Positions 1 to 6,569 of a DNA stretch of 17,042 bases are shown in pieces. Below the pieces are notes generated by a model. That model was not told the DNA's origin, searched no databases, and saw only the letters and a list, made by a program, of their open reading frames with translations. Source of the stretch: an uncultured Oscillospiraceae bacterium (lineage in GTDB: Bacteria > Bacillota > Clostridia > Oscillospirales > Acutalibacteraceae); contig URNF01000030.1 in the NCBI GenBank assembly GCA_900549155.1, forward strand, positions 1-17,042, in the 5' to 3' direction. Numbering within the stretch: the first letter of the stretch is position 1; each line of letters begins with the position of its first letter. The position numbers were made by a program, and so were the translations under genes.

Positions 1-1398
1 CTCCTGCACCCGTCCGTCGCGGATCATACGGTCAAAGGACTGAATGACCATTTCGCAAAGGCGCTTTGATGCGCCCATGATGTTGGTGGGGTTGACCGCC
101 TTATCCGTGGAGATCAGCACAAAACGACTGCACCCGTACCGCATGGCGGCATAGGCGGTTTTGTATGTACCGATCTCGTTATTCTTGATGCTCTCGCACG
201 GGCTGTCCTCCATGAGCGGCACATGCTTGTGCGCCGCCGCGTGATACACCACGTCAGGGCGATAGCGTGCAAAAACGTCCTCAAGGCGTCTGCTGTCCCG
301 CACCGAACCGATGAGCGTCACCAAATTCAAGTTGGGGAACCGATTTTTCAGCTCCAGCTGGATCTCATAGGCATTGTTTTCATAAATATCCAAAATGATC
401 AGCTGCTTCGGTTCGTGTGCGGCGATCTGGCGGCAAAGCTCGCTGCCGATGGAGCCACCGCCGCCTGTCACCAAAACCACCTTGCCGCTGATAAATGTAT
501 ATACTTCCTGCAGGTTCGTCTTGATCGGCGCTCTGCCCAACAGATCCTCGACGGAGACCTTCTGCATGGCATTGACAGTCACTTCGCCGTTCAAGAGCTG
601 ATAAATGCCGGGCAGCTGCTTTAACTCGCATTTTGTCTCACTGCAGATGTTGAGAATGTCCCGTTTCTGCTCCGGCGTGGCGCTCGGAATGGCAAGATAG
701 ATCTTGTCGATATCATATTTGTCAACGCTGTATAGGATGCTGTCCCGTCCGCCGACAATCGGCACGCCGTCGATATACCGCCGCCATTTGTTGCGGTTAT
801 CGTCGATAATACAGCAGACATGCTCTGCACATTTGTCGCTTTTCATGATGTCCCGCAGGATCAGCTGTCCGGCAGAACCGGCGCCGATGATCATGACCCG
901 CGCGCTTTCCGTGGAAACGCGGCGGCGGATATGATACAAAAGCAGCACAAAGCGATAGAAAAACCGTCCGCCGACGATCAGCAGAAATTGCAGTATGATA
1001 CCGAAGATGTAATAGGAAGCGGGCATACGCTGAAAAAAGGCGATCCCGACAATGTGCAGCATGCCCGTGAGCGCTGTTGCCCAGATACAGTGCAAAAGCT
1101 CCGTCGTGCTGGCAAAGCGCCAAATGCCCTGATACAGGCGGCAGGCCGTAAACACAGCGAGACAGAGCACGGTATAGATCGGTGCAAAGCGGCAATATGC
1201 CCGCAGATAAAAAAGCGGGATGTCGCCGAAATGAAAATCAAAACGCAAAAGCAATGCAAAAAAGAAAGCAGCGTTCACTGCCAAAATATCATATAGGACA
1301 AAATAGGATGAAACGAGCCACCAATTCCGCGTGTGCCGTCTGCCGCTGTCTGTCGGTATTTCGCGATCGGTGGTGTCGTGCATATCCGCCATCTTCAT
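1..1398 (-). CDS. Membrane-anchored nucleotide-sugar 4,6-dehydratase, FlaA1/PglF/CapD family (3' end outside window)
   Basis: The frame is open from an ATG at 1398 to the window edge, giving the first 466 residues. I see hydrophobic segments at about 30-50, 72-86, 104-122 and 129-146. A nucleotide-binding fold follows with IIGAGSAG at 170-177, and then a second, extended SDR domain with VTGGGGSIGSE at 310-320. The catalytic stretch STDKAVNP (430-437) is followed by M441 and K445, which fits the Ser-Met-Lys arrangement known from WbpM/PglF-type UDP-GlcNAc 4,6-dehydratases in place of Tyr-x3-Lys. The family makes modified amino sugars for capsule, glycan or glycoprotein synthesis at the inner face of the membrane. 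An alternative start at 1392 lies two codons downstream; the 1398 start has a GAAGAGG-like ribosome site upstream. The gene is divergent from pyrR. The exact substrate cannot be read from sequence, and the C-terminal roughly 150 residues are missing here. Confidence 0.9.
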   Translation of the reverse strand, partial: MKMADMHDTTDREIPTDSGRRHTRNWWLVSSYFVLYDILAVNAAFFFALLLRFDFHFGDIPLFYLRAYCRFAPIYTVLCLAVFTACRLYQGIWRFASTTELLHCIWATALTGMLHIVGIAFFQRMPASYYIFGIILQFLLIVGGRFFYRFVLLLYHIRRRVSTESARVMIIGAGSAGQLILRDIMKSDKCAEHVCCIIDDNRNKWRRYIDGVPIVGGRDSILYSVDKYDIDKIYLAIPSATPEQKRDILNICSETKCELKQLPGIYQLLNGEVTVNAMQKVSVEDLLGRAPIKTNLQEVYTFISGKVVLVTGGGGSIGSELCRQIAAHEPKQLIILDIYENNAYEIQLELKNRFPNLNLVTLIGSVRDSRRLEDVFARYRPDVVYHAAAHKHVPLMEDSPCESIKNNEIGTYKTAYAAMRYGCSRFVLISTDKAVNPTNIMGASKRLCEMVIQSFDRMIRDGRVQE

Positions 1399-1440
1399 GT
1401 ATATAATCCCTCTTCTTTCGGAACCACGCATTTCACGTAC

Positions 1441-1470
1441 ATAATACCACTTTTACTATGGATGTGTCAA
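1441..1470 (-). promoter_or_regulatory. Sigma-A-type promoter of the 4,6-dehydratase gene
   Basis: On the minus strand TTGACA (1470-1465) is followed after 18 nt by TATTAT (1446-1441). This predicts a transcript start near 1434 and a leader of about 35 nt ahead of the ATG at 1398. The -35 box is a perfect consensus and the -10 matches 5 of 6 positions. Function is inferred. Confidence 0.7.
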
Positions 1471-1549
1471 CAAATTATACAGAAAACATTTGGAAAACCT
1501 CATAATATCGCACACTTTTTCCCGAATTTGCCAAATTTGAAAAAAACCC

Positions 1550-1578
1550 TTTACAAATCCCGATTGTCGTGTTATGAT
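1550..1578 (+). promoter_or_regulatory. Sigma-A-type promoter of pyrR-uraA
   Basis: TTTACA (1550-1555), a 17-nt spacer and TATGAT (1573-1578) match the housekeeping consensus at 5 of 6 positions in each box. The predicted start near 1585 puts the first base of the transcript right at the foot of the PyrR binding loop, which supports the assignment. Confidence 0.75.
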
Positions 1579-1633
1579 GTGAAAAACAGCTTTAAGCGGT
1601 ACAGAGAGACCGGTAAGATGTACATAGAGACGA

Positions 1634-1656
1634 CGCGCAGTTTTTGCGCGCTTTTT
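1634..1656 (+). terminator. Additional terminator-like hairpin inside the pyr leader
   Basis: CGCGCA (1634-1639), loop GTTTT, TGCGCG (1645-1650) form a perfect 6-bp GC-rich stem followed by C and five T residues. It lies in the loop of the antiterminator, between its two arms, so it could form in either regulatory state. It may be a weak constitutive terminator or pause site, or simply a compact stem that brings the antiterminator arms together. Its activity is unknown. Confidence 0.5.
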
Positions 1657-1660
1657 GTGC

Positions 1661-1693
1661 GATCTTGTCGGTGCGACAAGGTCTTTTATTTTT
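1661..1693 (+). terminator. Regulated intrinsic terminator of the pyr attenuator
   Basis: GATCTTGTC (1661-1669) pairs with GACAAGGTC (1675-1683), 9 bp with one G-U, around a GGTGC loop and followed by TTTTATTTTT (1684-1693). The 5' arm is shared with the antiterminator, so only one of the two can form. The tract ends just before the pyrR ribosome site. Confidence 0.8.
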
Positions 1694-1710
1694 GTCCGGG
1701 AGGTTTTTTC

Positions 1711-2250
1711 ATGTCTTTGAAATCCGTGTTGATGGATGAAAACGATGTGCGGCGTGCGCTGATGCGCATTTCCCATCAGATCGTTGAAAAAAACAAAGGC
1801 ATCGAGGATGTCTACCTTGTGGGCATCCGCCGCCGCGGCGTGCCGCTTGCCGCGCAGATTCGCGAAAACATTGCCGCGATCGAAAACACCGACATTGCCT
1901 GCGGCGAGTTGGACATCAAGTTCTATCGCGACGATCTCACGAAAGAGGCGCCCTCGCCCGTTCTGCACAAAGCGGAGCTGCCGTTTGATGTCAATGACAA
2001 GGTGATCGTCCTTGTGGACGATGTCTTATACACGGGCCGCACCGCACGCGCTGCCATCGAAGCGATCTTTGCGCTCGGCAGACCGCGCGCCATTCAGCTC
2101 GCCATTCTGGTCGATCGCGGTCATCGCGACCTGCCGATCCGTGCAGACTTCGTCGGAAAGAATGTGCCGACCGCGCACAACGAGCGCATCTCCGTCATGG
2201 TGCCGGAGTTTGACGGCTGCACCGCCGTCGAGCTTTGCAGCGACGACTGA
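1711..2250 (+). CDS. pyrR: Bifunctional pyr regulator / uracil phosphoribosyltransferase PyrR
   Basis: This 179-residue protein matches the usual PyrR length of about 180. PyrR binds pyr leader RNA when UMP is high and causes termination; it also has uracil phosphoribosyltransferase activity, making UMP from uracil and PRPP. The PRPP loop VLVDDVLYTGRT spans about 100-111, and YLVGIRRRGVPLA (35-47) is the typical phosphoribosyltransferase segment. The frame stays open further upstream, but that part is the leader; GGGAGG at 1698-1703 sits 7 nt before the ATG at 1711 and fixes the start. The gene is the first of an operon with uraA, 66 nt downstream, and the attenuator above directly precedes it, so autoregulation is expected. 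Confidence 0.97.
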   Translation: MSLKSVLMDENDVRRALMRISHQIVEKNKGIEDVYLVGIRRRGVPLAAQIRENIAAIENTDIACGELDIKFYRDDLTKEAPSPVLHKAELPFDVNDKVIVLVDDVLYTGRTARAAIEAIFALGRPRAIQLAILVDRGHRDLPIRADFVGKNVPTAHNERISVMVPEFDGCTAVELCSDD

Positions 2251-2260
2251 AATTTCGGAT

Positions 2261-2282
2261 AAATACCGCTTCGGCGGAATTT
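2261..2282 (+). other. UUCG-capped hairpin in the pyrR-uraA gap
   Basis: CCGC (2266-2269), TTCG tetraloop, GCGG (2274-2277) extend through one A-A mismatch into AAAT/ATTT. No U tract follows on either strand, so it is unlikely to be a terminator. It may mark mRNA processing or stability between the two genes. I see no second PyrR loop here. Confidence 0.4.
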
Positions 2283-2316
2283 ATAAAAAACAATTTAACA
2301 CAGGGGGAATTGCAAC

Positions 2317-3696
2317 ATGAAACTCACCTACGGTATCCACGACAAGCCCAAATTCGGGCAGCTGATCATCTTCGCCTTCCAACAGCTGTTGGCGATCCTG
2401 GCAGCGACCATCGCGGTGCCCACCATTGTCGGCAACGGCATGCAGCAGTCCGCTGCGCTGTTCGGCGCCGGTGTGGGAACCATCGTCTATCTGCTGTTCA
2501 CCAAATTCCGCAGCCCCGTCTTCCTCGGCAGCTCCTTCGCTTTCATCGGTTCCATGCTGGCAGCGTTTGCCGGTGCGGTTTCGAGCGTTGAGCTCGGCTA
2601 CCTCGGATTGCTGATCGGCGCACTCTTTGCCGGCCTTGTCTATGTGGTGATCGCCGTGATCGTGAAATTCGCCGGTGTCAAATGGATCAACAAGCTGATG
2701 CCTGCGGTCGTCATCGGCCCCACCGTTTCCATCATCGGCCTTTCTCTGGCAGGCAACGCCGTCGGCGATCTGTCGCTCGGAAAAGTGCTGGATGCAGAGG
2801 GCAACTCCGTGGCAAGCCCCTATGTTTGCCTGATCTGCGGTCTTGTGACGCTGTTCACCGTCATGCTCTGCTCCGCCTACGGCAAGAAAATGGTGAAGCT
2901 CATCCCCTTCATCCTGGGCATCCTCGCGGGCTATCTGGTTGCGGCGATCTTCACGGTCATCGGCAACGCCACCGACAACCCCGCCCTGCAGGTCATCGAC
3001 TTCAGCGTGTTCCATGACATGACGCTCTTCTCTGTCCCGGACTTCACCTTCGTCACGGCATTCAAGGGCATCAAAGAGCTTTCCGGCAGCTACATCGCGA
3101 CGATAGCGGTTGCCTATGTGCCGGTCGCCTTCGTGGTGTTCGCCGAGCACATCGCTGACCACAAAAATCTCTCCACTGTCATCGACAAGGACCTGCTTGA
3201 AGATCCCGGTCTGCATCGCACGCTGCTCGGCGACGGTGTCGGCTCTGTCGTCGGTGCAGTCTTCGGCGGCTGCCCCAACACCACCTACGGTGAGTCGGTC
3301 GGCTGCGTCGCCATCACCGGCAATGCCTCTGTGGTCACCATCCTTGCGACCGCGATCATGGCGATGGTGATCTCCTTCTTCAGCCCCTTCGTCACCTTCC
3401 TTGCAACCATCCCCAACTGTGTCATGGGCGGCGTGTGCGTCACCCTCTACGGCTTCATCGCCGTGTCCGGTCTGAAAATGATCCAGGATGTGGATCTCGG
3501 TCTGAACAAGAACCTGTTTGTGGTTGCCACCATCCTGATCTGCGGCATCGGCGGACTCGTGGTCTCCTTCGGTCATGTGACCCTGACCTCTATCGCCTGC
3601 GCGCTGATCCTCGGCATCCTTGCCAACATTCTCCTCTCCCACGCTAAGGAAGAAGAGCCTGCCGACAAGGAAACGGTCACCGTAGACAAGAACTGA
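2317..3696 (+). CDS. uraA: Uracil:H+ symporter, UraA/PyrP (NCS2 family)
   Basis: The 459-residue product is strongly hydrophobic throughout and matches nucleobase-cation symporter-2 permeases with 14 membrane segments, which import uracil with protons. FAEHIADHKNLS (275-286) carries the Glu/His pair that contacts uracil in Escherichia coli UraA, and GGCPNTTYGES (317-327) is the second conserved substrate-site segment with Glu326. The C terminus is a short charged tail. A GGGGG-containing ribosome site (2303-2307) lies 9 nt before the ATG. Position after pyrR means it shares the attenuator and is repressed when UMP is plentiful. The name pyrP is used for the same protein in Bacillus. Uracil specificity, rather than xanthine or uric acid, is supported by the motifs and by the pyrR linkage. 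Confidence 0.95.
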   Translation: MKLTYGIHDKPKFGQLIIFAFQQLLAILAATIAVPTIVGNGMQQSAALFGAGVGTIVYLLFTKFRSPVFLGSSFAFIGSMLAAFAGAVSSVELGYLGLLIGALFAGLVYVVIAVIVKFAGVKWINKLMPAVVIGPTVSIIGLSLAGNAVGDLSLGKVLDAEGNSVASPYVCLICGLVTLFTVMLCSAYGKKMVKLIPFILGILAGYLVAAIFTVIGNATDNPALQVIDFSVFHDMTLFSVPDFTFVTAFKGIKELSGSYIATIAVAYVPVAFVVFAEHIADHKNLSTVIDKDLLEDPGLHRTLLGDGVGSVVGAVFGGCPNTTYGESVGCVAITGNASVVTILATAIMAMVISFFSPFVTFLATIPNCVMGGVCVTLYGFIAVSGLKMIQDVDLGLNKNLFVVATILICGIGGLVVSFGHVTLTSIACALILGILANILLSHAKEEEPADKETVTVDKN

Positions 3697-3716
3697 GAAA
3701 CAGAACACGATATAAG

Positions 3717-3750
3717 AAATCCGCCTGTTCTTCGGAACAGGCGGATTTTA
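3717..3750 (+). terminator. Strong, largely bidirectional terminator between uraA and trpS
   Basis: A perfect 14-bp stem, 3717-3730 with 3735-3748, is capped by a TTCG tetraloop and followed by T-rich sequence on the plus strand. On the minus strand the stem is followed by TTTCTTATAT, so it can also end trpS transcripts. It lies in the 63-nt gap between the convergent genes uraA and trpS. Confidence 0.9.
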
Positions 3751-3759
3751 TATTGTGAC

Positions 3760-4773
3760 TTATTTAAGAAGCAGCAGCCCCATTTTCTTTTTGGCTTTGT
3801 CCAGCGTGCGGGAAGAGATGCGATAGGCACGTTCTGCCCCCTCGCGCATCAGCGCTTCCAGCTGTGCCTTGTCGGCAAGATAGGTCGCAAGGCGCTCCTG
3901 AATGGGCGTCAGCGTCGCGGCGACTGCTTCGCCGACCGCTGTTTTGAAATCGCCGTAGCCCTTGCCGGCAAACTCTGTTTCGATCTCCGCCATGGTTTTC
4001 CCCGTCACAGCGCCGTAGATCTCCATCAGATTGTTGATGCCGTCTTTTCCCTCGGCATACCGCACAGTCGCTTCGCTGTCGGTCACGGCGCGGCGGAATT
4101 TGCGAATGACGGTGTCCGCATCGTCCTTCAGAGAAATGAACGCGTTTTGGTTTTCATCGGACTTGGACATCTTTTTCGTGGGATCCTGCAGAGAGCGCAC
4201 GCGCGCACCCGTCTTCATGATATACGGCTCGGGCACGGTGAAGGTGTTGCCATAGATCGAGTTGAAGCGCTCCGCAATGTTGCGCGTCAGCTCACAGTGC
4301 TGCTTCTGATCCGCGCCGACGGGCACATAGTCCGGCTGATACAAAAGGATGTCCGCCGCCATCAGCGTCGGATAGGCAAACAGTCCGAGGTTGATGTTGT
4401 CGGCGTGCTTGGCGGACTTGTCCTTGAACTGCGTCATGCGGGAAAGCTCGCCGAACTGCGTGCAGCAGGACAAAAGCCAGGAAAGCTCCGCGTGCGAGGG
4501 CACCTGCGATTGCACAAACACCAGGTTTTTCTGCGGGTCCAGTCCGATCGCCAGCAGCAGCGCATACATCTCCAAGATCTGCTGACGGAATTTCGGCGGA
4601 TCCTGCCGTATGGTGAGCGCGTGCAGATCCGCGACCGCAAACGCACATTCAAACTCGTCCTGCATCTGCACCCAGTTGCGCAGCGCACCAAGATAGTTGC
4701 CGAGCGTCGGCGCACCGGTCGGCTGTATACAGCTCAGTGCGCGTTTTTTTCTTTCCGTTGCCGTCTGTTCCAT
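3760..4773 (-). CDS. trpS: Tryptophan--tRNA ligase
   Basis: TrpRS charges tRNA-Trp with tryptophan in the cytoplasm. The 337 residues are the usual length for a bacterial TrpRS. The class I signature appears as PTGAPTLGNYLGA (18-30), with TLGN in the HIGH position as in other TrpRS enzymes, and KMSKS is at 201-205. ADLHALT at about 48-54 and PVGADQKQH (151-159) are further family segments lining the active site. The ATG at 4773 is preceded by AGAGG at 8 nt spacing. The gene is transcribed alone, divergent from gltX across 113 nt. That gap is too short for a T-box leader, so tryptophan-dependent antitermination is not apparent. I could not find a convincing promoter for it. Confidence 0.97.
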   Translation of the reverse strand: MEQTATERKKRALSCIQPTGAPTLGNYLGALRNWVQMQDEFECAFAVADLHALTIRQDPPKFRQQILEMYALLLAIGLDPQKNLVFVQSQVPSHAELSWLLSCCTQFGELSRMTQFKDKSAKHADNINLGLFAYPTLMAADILLYQPDYVPVGADQKQHCELTRNIAERFNSIYGNTFTVPEPYIMKTGARVRSLQDPTKKMSKSDENQNAFISLKDDADTVIRKFRRAVTDSEATVRYAEGKDGINNLMEIYGAVTGKTMAEIETEFAGKGYGDFKTAVGEAVAATLTPIQERLATYLADKAQLEALMREGAERAYRISSRTLDKAKKKMGLLLLK

Positions 4774-4824
4774 GAAAAAACCTCTTTTGTCTCAATTATT
4801 TTCCTATATATTAGCATACTTGCA

Positions 4825-4853
4825 TTGACAATTTCAATATAAAAATGTAAAAT
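4825..4853 (+). promoter_or_regulatory. Sigma-A-type promoter of gltX-glnS
   Basis: TTGACA (4825-4830), exactly 17 nt, then TAAAAT (4848-4853): a perfect -35 box and 5 of 6 in the -10 box. The predicted start near 4860 leaves a leader of about 27 nt with AGGAGG at 4874-4879, so no T-box or other leader structure fits between promoter and gene. Strong unregulated expression is the simplest reading. Confidence 0.8.
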
Positions 4854-4886
4854 ATATCCGATTATAATCCATTAGGAGGATCTGAC

Positions 4887-6569
4887 ATGACAGAATGGGA
4901 AACCCTTGCGGCGCGCATGTTTCCGCACATTACCAAAACGCCGCAGGATTATGAAGATCAATATCCGCCGCGCGACCTGCCCGAGGGCGCACGCGTGACC
5001 CGTATCGCCCCCAGTCCCACGGGGTATCTGCATCTCGGCGTTTTCTTCACGGCGCTGATAAACCGTCTCACCGCCTCTTCCACAAACGGTATTTTCTATT
5101 TCCGTCTGGAAGACACGGACAAGAAGCGCGAGGTCGAGGGCGGTGCCGAGGACATTCTGAAAGGACTCAACACCTACGGTCTGCGCATCGACGAGGGCTT
5201 TGTCGCCCCCGGTGAGATCAAGGGCGACTATGCACCGTATCAGCAAAGCTGCCGCGCGGAAATTTATCAGGCATATGTCAAGGCACTCGTTGCCGAGGGG
5301 CTTGCCTACCCCTGTTTCTGCACCGAACAGCAGCGCGAGACCGTCCGTGCCGAACAGGAAGCCAAAAAAGAACGCACCGGCTACTACGGCATCTATGCCA
5401 CCTGCCGCAACCTTTCCGCAGCCGAGGCGCTGCAAAAGGTCGAGGTGGGACTTCCCTATGTTGTGCGGCTGCGTTCCCCGGGAAATGAACAAAACCGCAT
5501 CAAATTCACCGATCTTATCAAAGGCACGATCGAAATGCCGGAAAACGACGAGGATCTCGTGCTGTTGAAATCCGACGGCATCCCCACCTATCATTTTGCC
5601 CATGCGGTGGACGATCACCTGATGCGCACAACGCACGTCATTCGCGGCGACGAATGGATCTCCTCTGTGCCGAAGCATCTGCAGCTGTTCAAAATGCTTG
5701 GCTTCAAGCCGCCGAAATACGCGCATGTCAGCCCCATCATGAAAGAGGACAACGGCGGCAAGCGCAAGCTGTCCAAGCGCAAAGACCCCGAAGCCGCGAT
5801 GCATTTCTATGCAAAAGAGGGATATCCGAAGGACAGCGTGCTCGAATATCTCATGACGGTGGCAAACAGCGATTTTGAGGAATGGCGGCGCTGCAATCCC
5901 ACAGCCCCGCGCAGTGCTTTCCCTTTCAATCTCAAGAAAATGAGCGTTTCCGGTGCGCTGTTTGACATGCAAAAGCTCAACGATGTCAGCAAAAACGTGA
6001 TCGCGGGCATGACGGCAGAGGATGTGGCAAGCGCCGTCATCGACTGGGCGAAGGCATATGCCCCCGAACTGCACGCACGCCTTGTCAAGGATAAGGACTT
6101 TACAACCGGTATTTTCTCCATTGATCGCGGCAACGCCAAGCCGCGCAAGGATCTTGCCAAATGGAGCGATGCGGCGGACTATGTCGCCTATTTCTTCGAC
6201 GAGACCTTTGTGCCGGAGACCGCGCTTCCCGAGAACATCACCGCCGCCGATGCCGCCGCCATCGTGGATGCCTATTGCGCCGCGTATGCGCCGACCGAGG
6301 ACAAGCAGCAGTGGTTCGACACCGTGAAATCCATCTGCCCTGCGCTCGGCTTCTCCCCCGACGTCAAGGCGTATAAGAAAGAGCCGGAAAAATTCAAGGG
6401 ACATGTCGGCGATGTCAGCACCGTGCTGCGTCTCGCCGTCACGGGCAGACGCAACACGCCGGACCTGTGTGCGATCATGTATCTGCTCGGAAAAGAACGC
6501 GTTTTGGAGCGGTTGCATAATTTTGCCGCCGCCATACACACTACAACGGAGGTGTCAACAAATGGCTGA
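4887..6569 (+). CDS. gltX: Glutamate--tRNA ligase (clostridial long form)
   Basis: The product is a class I GluRS of 560 residues, which attaches glutamate to tRNA-Glu. TRIAPSPTGYLHLG (38-51) is the HIGH region, FRLEDTDKKREVEGG (72-86) binds the glutamate/ATP side, KSDGIPTYHFAHAVDDHLM (228-246) is the family's central segment, and KRKLSKRK (292-299) is the KMSKS loop. It is about 70-80 residues longer than typical GluRS, with a 36-residue N-terminal extension before the Rossmann fold and a divergent C-terminal half. AGGAGG sits 7 nt before the ATG. The last 8 nt overlap glnS. With a separate GlnRS next door, this enzyme may be a discriminating type that charges only tRNA-Glu, but specificity cannot be read from the motifs alone. 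Confidence 0.93.
   Translation: MTEWETLAARMFPHITKTPQDYEDQYPPRDLPEGARVTRIAPSPTGYLHLGVFFTALINRLTASSTNGIFYFRLEDTDKKREVEGGAEDILKGLNTYGLRIDEGFVAPGEIKGDYAPYQQSCRAEIYQAYVKALVAEGLAYPCFCTEQQRETVRAEQEAKKERTGYYGIYATCRNLSAAEALQKVEVGLPYVVRLRSPGNEQNRIKFTDLIKGTIEMPENDEDLVLLKSDGIPTYHFAHAVDDHLMRTTHVIRGDEWISSVPKHLQLFKMLGFKPPKYAHVSPIMKEDNGGKRKLSKRKDPEAAMHFYAKEGYPKDSVLEYLMTVANSDFEEWRRCNPTAPRSAFPFNLKKMSVSGALFDMQKLNDVSKNVIAGMTAEDVASAVIDWAKAYAPELHARLVKDKDFTTGIFSIDRGNAKPRKDLAKWSDAADYVAYFFDETFVPETALPENITAADAAAIVDAYCAAYAPTEDKQQWFDTVKSICPALGFSPDVKAYKKEPEKFKGHVGDVSTVLRLAVTGRRNTPDLCAIMYLLGKERVLERLHNFAAAIHTTTEVSTNG

Larger units (their letters stand above)
1586..1693 (+). promoter_or_regulatory. PyrR-dependent transcription attenuator (pyr leader)
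   Basis: Three mutually exclusive structures can be drawn. (a) Binding loop/anti-antiterminator: upper stem CGGU (1597-1600) with ACCG (1609-1612) around the loop ACAGAGAG, which holds the CAGAGA hexaloop typical of PyrR sites; an internal loop; and a lower stem pairing 1586-1588 with 1619-1621 and 1590-1592 with 1615-1617. (b) Antiterminator: CCGGTAAGAT (1610-1619) pairs with ATCTTGTCGG (1662-1671), 10 bp including two G-U pairs; its left arm is the 3' side of the binding loop and its right arm is the 5' side of the terminator. (c) Terminator at 1661-1683 plus a U tract. In this known Bacillus-type mechanism, PyrR with UMP stabilises (a), releasing (c) and stopping transcription before pyrR. 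Pairings were found by eye; no folding energy was computed. Confidence 0.85.

Noticed and set aside
1333..1710. N-terminal extension of pyrR upstream of 1711
   Set aside because: It would translate the promoter and attenuator. PyrR proteins begin at the position matching 1711, which has GGGAGG at the right distance.
2281..3708. Open frame of 475 codons on the minus strand opposite uraA
   Set aside because: It lies fully antisense to a clear permease gene, is extremely rich in His, Asp, Gly and Glu, and has no ribosome site or motif. It is a shadow of codon bias.
4774..4886. T-box or other tryptophan-responsive leader for trpS
   Set aside because: The divergent gap is only 113 nt, already holds the gltX promoter and ribosome site, and has no T-box-like conserved core or terminator.
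4872..6539. Open frame of 555 codons on the minus strand opposite gltX
   Set aside because: Antisense to an unmistakable GluRS, with low-complexity His/Gly/Arg composition and no recognisable domain.
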